Source: Caulobacteraceae bacterium (GTDB taxonomy: Bacteria > Pseudomonadota > Alphaproteobacteria > Caulobacterales > Caulobacteraceae). Taken from it: DNA of 9,507 nucleotides. A program made the translations under genes and the position numbers. The stretch lies in assembly GCA_947501315.1 (NCBI GenBank), contig CANMXH010000085.1, positions 1-9,507 of the forward strand, written 5' to 3'. Positions 5,982-9,507 of the stretch are shown one piece after another (position 1 is the stretch's first letter; every line of letters starts with the position of its first letter). Below the pieces are notes generated by a model that did no database searches, was not told where the DNA came from, and saw only the letters and a program-made list of their open reading frames with translations.

Positions 5982-6440
5982 TCAGCCGGCCGCCGCTTCG
6001 CGCAGGGTCCGCATCGCGCCCAGCCGGGCGAACGCCACCAGCAGGGCCTTGCGCCGCGCCGGGGCCAGGGGTGTCGGCGGGGCCTCGCGCACCACCGCCC
6101 CGCCGAAGCCGTCGGCGACGATCAGCCCGGGCTCGTCGGGCAGGACGTCATCCGGGAACCCGGGTGCCACGGCGAAATAGAAGGCATCGCAGAACGGGCC
6201 GTATTCGCCCCATTTGCGGTCGACGCGAAAGTCCTCGACCCCCGACTTGACCTCACAGATGACGATGTCGCCGCATGGCCCCAGCGCCATGACGTCGGCG
6301 CGGCGGCCATTGGGCAGGCCGACCTCCAGCAGGGGGGCATAGCCGAGGTCGACCATCAGCCGCGCGGCACCACGCGTCACCGCCAGCGTGGTCTGCGGCC
6401 GGCTGAAAACGAGATCGATCTGGAGCAGGGCGGCGGCCAT
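5982..6440 (-). CDS. mmcB: MmcB-family DNA repair protein (PD-(D/E)XK-like)
   Basis: MmcB is an alphaproteobacterial protein (DUF1052 group) described in Caulobacter as SOS-induced and needed for mitomycin C resistance, so it likely acts in crosslink or bulky-lesion repair in the cytoplasm; its biochemical activity is not known to me. The 152-aa product has a nuclease-like core with Glu39, Asp49 (RRADVMAL) and Glu63-x-Lys65 (ICEVKSG), matching a PD-(D/E)XK arrangement, followed by the conserved VDRKWGEYGPFCDAFYFAV (73-91). The C-terminal region is basic and helical. A LexA operator sits in the promoter directly upstream, in line with SOS control. AGGTGG just before the ATG could serve as a ribosome-binding site if a leader is made. 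It lies downstream of the lipocalin gene, but the operator suggests its own transcription. The name rests on motif recognition plus the operator. Confidence 0.88.
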   Translation of the reverse strand: MAAALLQIDLVFSRPQTTLAVTRGAARLMVDLGYAPLLEVGLPNGRRADVMALGPCGDIVICEVKSGVEDFRVDRKWGEYGPFCDAFYFAVAPGFPDDVLPDEPGLIVADGFGGAVVREAPPTPLAPARRKALLVAFARLGAMRTLREAAAG

Positions 6441-6446
6441 GCCACC

Positions 6447-6475
6447 TTTATGTTCGGCATATGTTCCGAATTCAA
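6447..6475 (-). promoter_or_regulatory. Putative promoter of mmcB
   Basis: On the minus strand, TTGAAT (6475-6470) and CATAAA (6452-6447) are 17 bp apart, each matching the sigma-70 consensus at 4 of 6 positions. The -10 box ends 6 bp before the ATG at 6440, so transcription would start at or next to the start codon. The LexA site fills the spacer. Confidence 0.5.
6452..6466 (-). promoter_or_regulatory. LexA operator (SOS box) of mmcB
   Basis: The plus strand reads GTTCGGCATATGTTC, a perfect GTTC-N7-GTTC direct repeat (GAAC-N7-GAAC in the gene's direction). This is the LexA site of alphaproteobacteria, distinct from the CTG-N10-CAG palindrome of E. coli. It begins 12 bp before the mmcB start codon and lies between the putative -35 and -10 boxes, where bound LexA would block RNA polymerase. 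DNA damage should therefore induce mmcB. Confidence 0.85.
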
Positions 6476-6509
6476 GCGACTGATGAACAGGCGACAGCCC
6501 GCGGCCACC

Positions 6510-7034
6510 CTACCGCCCGGTGTGGACCACCGTCCCGGTGTCGAGGCCCAGGGCGCGGGCGCGGGCAATCAGGCGGGCGCGGTCGGCCTCGTCAGGGCTC
6601 TGGCTGCGGTGCCAGACCCACCAGTCGGACTTGTTCGGCAGGGCCAGAATGGCCCAGCTGTAGTCGGGCGCATGGTCCCAGACCCAGTAGTTCTGCCCCG
6701 CAAGCCCGCCCACGCCCAGCAGGCCCGTCAGGGTGAAGCGGAACCGGGCATTGTTGCCCGGATCGATGACGCGAGCATTGGCACGCAGGGTCTCGACCAC
6801 GCCATCGGCGCGGCGGGTGCAGGTCACGACGATGGAATAGCGGTTGGCCTGGCTCTGCGGATTGAAGTCGATCTGGGCTCGTCGGCAGTCCTTCTGGGCG
6901 TCGTTCGGACTGCGCGCGATCTCGAACCAGCGGCCGTCGAACTGGTCCAGAACGATGTCGCGCGACTGGGCGGCCGCCGGTGCGGCCACCGTCATCAGGG
7001 CAGCGGCGATCAAGGCGGATCGGAATGGTCTCAT
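6510..7034 (-). CDS. Secreted lipocalin-family protein (Blc-like)
   Basis: Bacterial lipocalins are small beta-barrels that bind hydrophobic ligands such as fatty acids or lysophospholipids in the envelope. The 174-aa product has a signal peptide (residues 1-22, cleavage near APAAA). The barrel begins with the diagnostic GRWFEIARSPNDAQKDC (34-50; the Gly-x-Trp motif is G34-R-W36) and later shows YWVWDHAPDYSWAILALP (116-133) and WWVWHRSQSP (138-147), matching the Blc pattern YWVxDxxPDYxWAxVxxP. Cys50 and Cys72 could form a disulfide. Unlike E. coli Blc there is no lipobox Cys after the signal, so it is probably soluble in the periplasm. AGGGAA before the ATG is a fair ribosome-binding site. 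It lies 61 bp downstream of hslU on the same strand and may be read from the hslVU transcript. The ligand is unknown. Confidence 0.9.
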   Translation of the reverse strand: MRPFRSALIAAALMTVAAPAAAQSRDIVLDQFDGRWFEIARSPNDAQKDCRRAQIDFNPQSQANRYSIVVTCTRRADGVVETLRANARVIDPGNNARFRFTLTGLLGVGGLAGQNYWVWDHAPDYSWAILALPNKSDWWVWHRSQSPDEADRARLIARARALGLDTGTVVHTGR

Positions 7035-7095
7035 GTCGGGTTCCCTGCGGTGTCTGGCGTCCAGATACGAGTGAACCCTGTGCCGGGTTGCCCGT

Positions 7096-8397
7096 CTAGA
7101 GGATGAAACGGCTCAGGTCGGCGTCGCGCGCCAATTCGGCGACCAGATTCCGCACCCGGTCGCCGTCGAAGGCGACGGTCTGGCCGGACAGGTCGGAGGC
7201 CCTGAAACTGGTTTCCTCCAGCACCCTTTCCAGCACGGTGACCAGTCGCCGTGCGCCGATGTTCTCGACCGCGCCATTGGCCGCCACGGCGGCGTCGGCC
7301 AGGGCCTCGACCGCATCTGCCGTGAAGGTCAGGGTCACATCCTCCGTCGCCAGCAGGGCCTGGTTCTGGCGGATCAGATTGGCCTCCGGCTCGGTCAGGA
7401 TGCGCACGAAATCGTCCCGGGTCAGGGCCTTCAACTCGACCCGGATCGGCAGCCGGCCCTGAAGCTCGGGCAGCAGGTCCGAAGGCTTGGCCACATGGAA
7501 GGCGCCCGAGGCGATGAACAGGACATGGTCGGACTTCACCGGCCCGTATCTGGTGGAAACGGTGGTGCCCTCGATCAGCGGCAGCAGGTCGCGCTGCACC
7601 CCTTCGCGGCTGACATCGCCGCCGGAACGGTCGGACCGGCCCGCGACCTTGTCGATCTCGTCGATGAAGACGATGCCCTCATTCTCGGCCAGCATCAGCG
7701 CCTCGGTGGTCAGGCTTTCCTGATCCAGCAGCCTGTCACTCTCCTCGGTGACCAACGGCGTCTGGGCGTCGCGAACCCGCAGTTTGACGGTCTTCGTCCG
7801 CCCGCCGCCGAGCTTGCCCAGCATCTCGGACAGATTGATCATGCCGACATTGCCGCCGCCGGGGATGTCCAGCCCCTGCATCGGCGAGGCGGTGTCGGCC
7901 AGCTGGATCTCGATCTCCTTGTCGTCCATCTCCCCGGCGCGCAGCTTCTTGCGGAAGCTCTCGCGGGTCGCGGGCTGCGAGCCGGGACCGACCAGGGCGT
8001 CGAGAATCCGCTCCTCGGCCGCCGCCTCGGCCTTCGCCTTGACCTCGCTGCGCCGCCGGTCGCGCACCATGACGAGGGCCGCCTCGACGAGGTCGCGCAT
8101 GATCGAGTCGACGTCGCGGCCGACATAGCCGACCTCGGTGAATTTGGTCGCCTCGACCTTGAGGAAGGGCGAGCCGGCCAGCCGGGCCAGCCGCCGGGCG
8201 ATCTCGGTCTTGCCCACGCCGGTGGGCCCGATCATCAGGATGTTCTTGGGCGTGACCTCGTCGCGCAGGTCATCCGGCACCCGCTTGCGCCGCCAGCGGT
8301 TCCTGAGAGCCACGGCCACGGCACGCTTGGCATCGTCCTGGCCGACGATGAAGCGGTCGAGTTCGGAGACGATTTCGCGGGGGGAAAGGTCGGTCAT
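7096..8397 (-). CDS. hslU: ATP-dependent protease ATPase subunit HslU
   Basis: HslU (ClpY) is the AAA+ unfoldase ring that feeds proteins to the HslV peptidase in the cytoplasm. The 433-aa product is close to the usual 440 and appears complete. Motifs in order: Walker A GPTGVGKT (57-64), the pore loop GYVG (90-93) that grips substrate, the inserted intermediate domain (about 110-225), Walker B IVFIDEID (242-249), LFIASGAFH as sensor 1 (293-301), GARRL as sensor 2 (381-385), and the C-terminal DADLSRFIL (425-433), whose last residues dock into HslV and activate it. No ribosome-binding site is evident directly before the ATG; the nearest purine-rich GGGAGGG is over 20 bp upstream inside a hairpin. 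hslV lies upstream but is separated by 535 bp occupied by inverted-repeat copy B, instead of the few to tens of base pairs usual for this operon. Confidence 0.97.
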   Translation of the reverse strand: MTDLSPREIVSELDRFIVGQDDAKRAVAVALRNRWRRKRVPDDLRDEVTPKNILMIGPTGVGKTEIARRLARLAGSPFLKVEATKFTEVGYVGRDVDSIMRDLVEAALVMVRDRRRSEVKAKAEAAAEERILDALVGPGSQPATRESFRKKLRAGEMDDKEIEIQLADTASPMQGLDIPGGGNVGMINLSEMLGKLGGGRTKTVKLRVRDAQTPLVTEESDRLLDQESLTTEALMLAENEGIVFIDEIDKVAGRSDRSGGDVSREGVQRDLLPLIEGTTVSTRYGPVKSDHVLFIASGAFHVAKPSDLLPELQGRLPIRVELKALTRDDFVRILTEPEANLIRQNQALLATEDVTLTFTADAVEALADAAVAANGAVENIGARRLVTVLERVLEETSFRASDLSGQTVAFDGDRVRNLVAELARDADLSRFIL

Positions 8398-8416
8398 GGG
8401 ATGCAGATGGGGCAGC

Positions 8417-8436
8417 GCCCTCCCGTTTGGGAGGGC
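8417..8436 (-). other. Stem-loop between element copy B and hslU
   Basis: On the plus strand GCCCTCCC (8417-8424) pairs perfectly with GGGAGGGC (8429-8436) around a GTTT loop. It stops one base before the outer end of the left arm of copy B and lies 19 bp before the hslU start. No T-run follows in the hslU direction, so it is not a standard terminator. It may affect hslU translation or mRNA processing, or be part of the insertion target. Confidence 0.5.
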
Positions 8437-8437
8437 T

Positions 8438-8484
8438 GGTTCATCACGAAGGACACGAAGAAGGTCACAAAGAACACGAAGGGG
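8438..8484 (+). repeat. Left arm of inverted-repeat copy B
   Basis: Heptamers of the CAC(A/G)AAG type start at 8445, 8454, 8466 and 8475 (spacing 9, 12 and 9). The outer flank GGCT matches the outer flank of the right arm of copy A. The inner edge touches the GxxExxY stop codon (8485-8487). Confidence 0.8.
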
Positions 8485-8892
8485 TCAGAGCACGAGGCGC
8501 CGCAGGCCGTTTTTGAGCATGACGGTATTGAAATTGATCAGGTAACCGAGGCGCACGTCGGAGAAGCGGAGATAGGTCAGGACCTGGGCTGTATGGATCG
8601 ACGCAAGAGCGTCGATCGATTTGATCTCCACCACGACAGCCCGTTCGACCAGAAGATCGAGGCGATAGCCGACATCCATACGAACCTTGCCGTAGGTGAT
8701 CGGCAAGGCCGCCTGACGCTCGACCGCCAATCCGGCCTGCTGCAGTTCTTCCGCAAGACAGGCTTCGTAGACGGATTCCAGCAGGCCCGGGCCCAGCGCC
8801 TTGTGAACAGCAAAGGCGGCGTCCAACACCGCGCGGCCAACACGTTCGGTGGCTGCCGGCAAGGGCTCGGTCTCTTCGTGTCCTTCGTGCAT
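8485..8892 (-). CDS. GxxExxY protein (PD-(D/E)XK_3 nuclease-like family)
   Basis: The 135-aa product belongs to the GxxExxY family (Pfam PDDEXK_3), small predicted nuclease-fold proteins with no established function that I know of. The naming motif is G36-L-L-E39-S-V-Y42 within ALGPGLLESVYEACL. The nuclease-like core follows: GYRLDLLVE (75-83, Asp79), VVVEIKS (86-92, Glu89 and Lys91), then Gln103 and Tyr107 in HTAQVLTYLR, and the conserved C-terminal region LGYLINFNTVMLKNGLRRL. Key residues are intact, so it may be active. I chose ATG at 8892; a longer frame from a TTG at 8949 would begin inside hslV and adds a proline-rich stretch not typical of the family. With this start the first residues, MHEGHEE, are encoded by the inverted-repeat arm. 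The gene shares direction with hslV and hslU and probably rides on their transcript. AAGG touches the ATG, a poor ribosome-binding site. Confidence 0.88.
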   Translation of the reverse strand: MHEGHEETEPLPAATERVGRAVLDAAFAVHKALGPGLLESVYEACLAEELQQAGLAVERQAALPITYGKVRMDVGYRLDLLVERAVVVEIKSIDALASIHTAQVLTYLRFSDVRLGYLINFNTVMLKNGLRRLVL

Positions 8893-8916
8893 CCTTGGTG
8901 TTCTTTGTGATGAACC
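8871..8916 (-). repeat. Right arm of inverted-repeat copy B
   Basis: Read on the minus strand, heptamers lie at 8903-8909, 8894-8900 (CACCAAG), 8883-8889 and 8874-8880, spaced 9, 11 and 9 bp. The GxxExxY start codon (8890-8892) lies in the 11-bp gap between the second and third units. The arm ends 17 bp from the hslV stop. Confidence 0.8.
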
Positions 8917-8932
8917 GACCGGCGGCGGGGGG

Positions 8933-9490
8933 CTACCCCAAAGCCTCAACCGTCAGATTGCCGTTCGTATAGACGCAGATCTCCGCCGCGATCTCCATGG
9001 CGCGGCGGGCGATGGTTTCGGCGTCCATGTCGGTGTTGTCGATCAGGGCGCGGGCGGCTGACAGGGCGAAATTGCCGCCGGAGCCGACCGCCGCCACGCC
9101 GTGTTCGGGTTCCAGCACATCACCCACGCCGGTGACGGTGAAGATGGCACCCTTGTCCGCCACCAGAAGCATGGCTTCCAGCCGCCGCAGATAGCGGTCC
9201 GTGCGCCAGTCCTTGGCCAGATCAACGCAGGCCCGGGCCAGCTGGTCCGGATACTGCTCCAGCTTGGCTTCAAGCCGCTCGATCAGGGTGAAGGCGTCGG
9301 CCGTGGCCCCGGCGAAGCCCGCCAGCACCTTGCCGCCCGCCAGCACCCGCACCTTGCGCGCGGCGCCCTTGACGATGGTCGGGCCCATCGAGACCTGCCC
9401 GTCGCCGGCGATGACGGTTCGACCATTCTTGCGCACCGCCAGGATGGTGGTGCCGTGCCAGTCAGGAAAATTGGGATTCGCATTCATCAT
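8933..9490 (-). CDS. hslV: ATP-dependent protease proteolytic subunit HslV
   Basis: HslV (ClpQ) is the proteasome-beta-like peptidase of the cytoplasmic HslUV complex; twelve subunits form two stacked rings capped by HslU. The 185-aa product has a short propeptide (MMNANPNFPDWHG) before the catalytic N-terminal Thr14 of TTILAV, which is exposed by self-processing. Conserved stretches are VIAGDGQVSMGPTIVKG (26-42), GFAGATADAFTLIERLEAKLE (58-78), RTDRYLRRLEAML and GNFALSAARAL. The length is normal. Two ATG codons stand in tandem at 9490 and 9487. A strong GGGAGGG ribosome-binding site touches the first, so the second, about 4-5 bp away, may be the preferred start; the products differ by one Met. 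The promoter lies outside the window. hslU is separated by inverted-repeat copy B. Confidence 0.97.
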   Translation of the reverse strand: MMNANPNFPDWHGTTILAVRKNGRTVIAGDGQVSMGPTIVKGAARKVRVLAGGKVLAGFAGATADAFTLIERLEAKLEQYPDQLARACVDLAKDWRTDRYLRRLEAMLLVADKGAIFTVTGVGDVLEPEHGVAAVGSGGNFALSAARALIDNTDMDAETIARRAMEIAAEICVYTNGNLTVEALG

Positions 9491-9497
9491 CCCTCCC
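9491..9497 (-). promoter_or_regulatory. Ribosome-binding site of hslV
   Basis: GGGAGGG on the minus strand directly precedes the tandem ATG codons. Its spacing favours initiation at the second ATG (9487). Confidence 0.6.
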
Positions 9498-9507
9498 AGA
9501 TGGAGAC

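Larger units (their letters stand above)
8438..8916 (-). mobile_element. Inverted-repeat element copy B carrying a GxxExxY gene
   Basis: Two inverted arms, 8438-8484 and 8871-8916, both begin GGTTCATCAC at their outer ends and match at 36 of 44 aligned columns (7 mismatches and one 1-bp gap). Between them there is essentially only the GxxExxY coding region: its start codon is inside the right arm and its stop codon abuts the left arm. The arms are homologous to those of copy A at 494-724. The element occupies most of the 535-bp gap between hslV and hslU, in the same orientation as the operon. There is no transposase and no clear target-site duplication, so calling it mobile is an inference from the dispersed copies, the defined ends and the nuclease-like cargo. 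It could instead be an ancient repeat family that spreads by another route. Confidence 0.6.

Noticed and set aside
7495..8910. 471-aa open frame on the plus strand opposite hslU and the GxxExxY gene
   Set aside because: It is antisense to two well-identified genes, has no recognisable domain, and runs through both repeat arms; such long antisense frames are common in GC-rich DNA.
8430..8925. Target-site duplication flanking copy B (and copy A)
   Set aside because: The bases just outside the arms do not form a matching direct repeat at either locus, so no duplication is claimed.

Overview
The window is GC-rich and tightly packed. It reads as chromosomal DNA from an alphaproteobacterium of the order Caulobacterales, with a Brevundimonas/Caulobacter-like organism as my best guess. 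The reasons are the Caulobacter-style HrcA sequence, an MmcB-family DNA-repair gene preceded by the alphaproteobacterial LexA site GTTC-N7-GTTC, and the hrcA-grpE / divergent rph arrangement. This is inferred from protein and motif recognition; no database search was run.

Layout, left to right. (1) Positions 1-460 hold the 3' part of a dienelactone-hydrolase-family gene (+). (2) Positions 461-746 have no gene but contain a 231-bp inverted-repeat element (copy A, 494-724) with 43-bp arms. (3) The minus-strand heat-shock pair hrcA-grpE (747-2464) has overlapping stop and start codons. (4) On the plus strand, rph (RNase PH) diverges from hrcA and is followed by four envelope-type genes: a cysteine-rich lipoprotein, an acyltransferase-3 membrane protein, a secreted CHAP-domain protein and a COG3650-like lipoprotein (2511-5978). 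(5) From 9490 leftwards everything is on the minus strand: hslV, a GxxExxY/PD-(D/E)XK_3 gene, hslU, a secreted lipocalin and mmcB, which converges with the COG3650-like gene at 5978/5982.

The most notable feature is a pair of related elements. Copy B (8438-8916) lies between hslV and hslU. It consists of two inverted arms with the GxxExxY coding region fitted exactly between them: the start codon is inside one arm and the stop codon abuts the other. Copy A, downstream of grpE, has homologous arms (outer end GGTTCATCAC in three of the four arms) but no GxxExxY gene; its core is a series of short palindromes. Every arm carries four copies of a CAC(A/G)AAG-like heptamer with starts spaced 9, 11 or 12, and 9 bp. 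I read this as a small dispersed element that exists in nuclease-carrying and gene-less forms. Its mobility is an inference.

Functional themes: protein quality control (HrcA repressor, GrpE exchange factor, HslUV protease), RNA maturation (RNase PH), SOS-linked repair (MmcB with its operator inside a promoter spacer) and envelope or periplasmic functions. Two promoters, for hrcA and mmcB, are placed so that transcription would begin at or next to the start codon, which suggests leaderless mRNAs.
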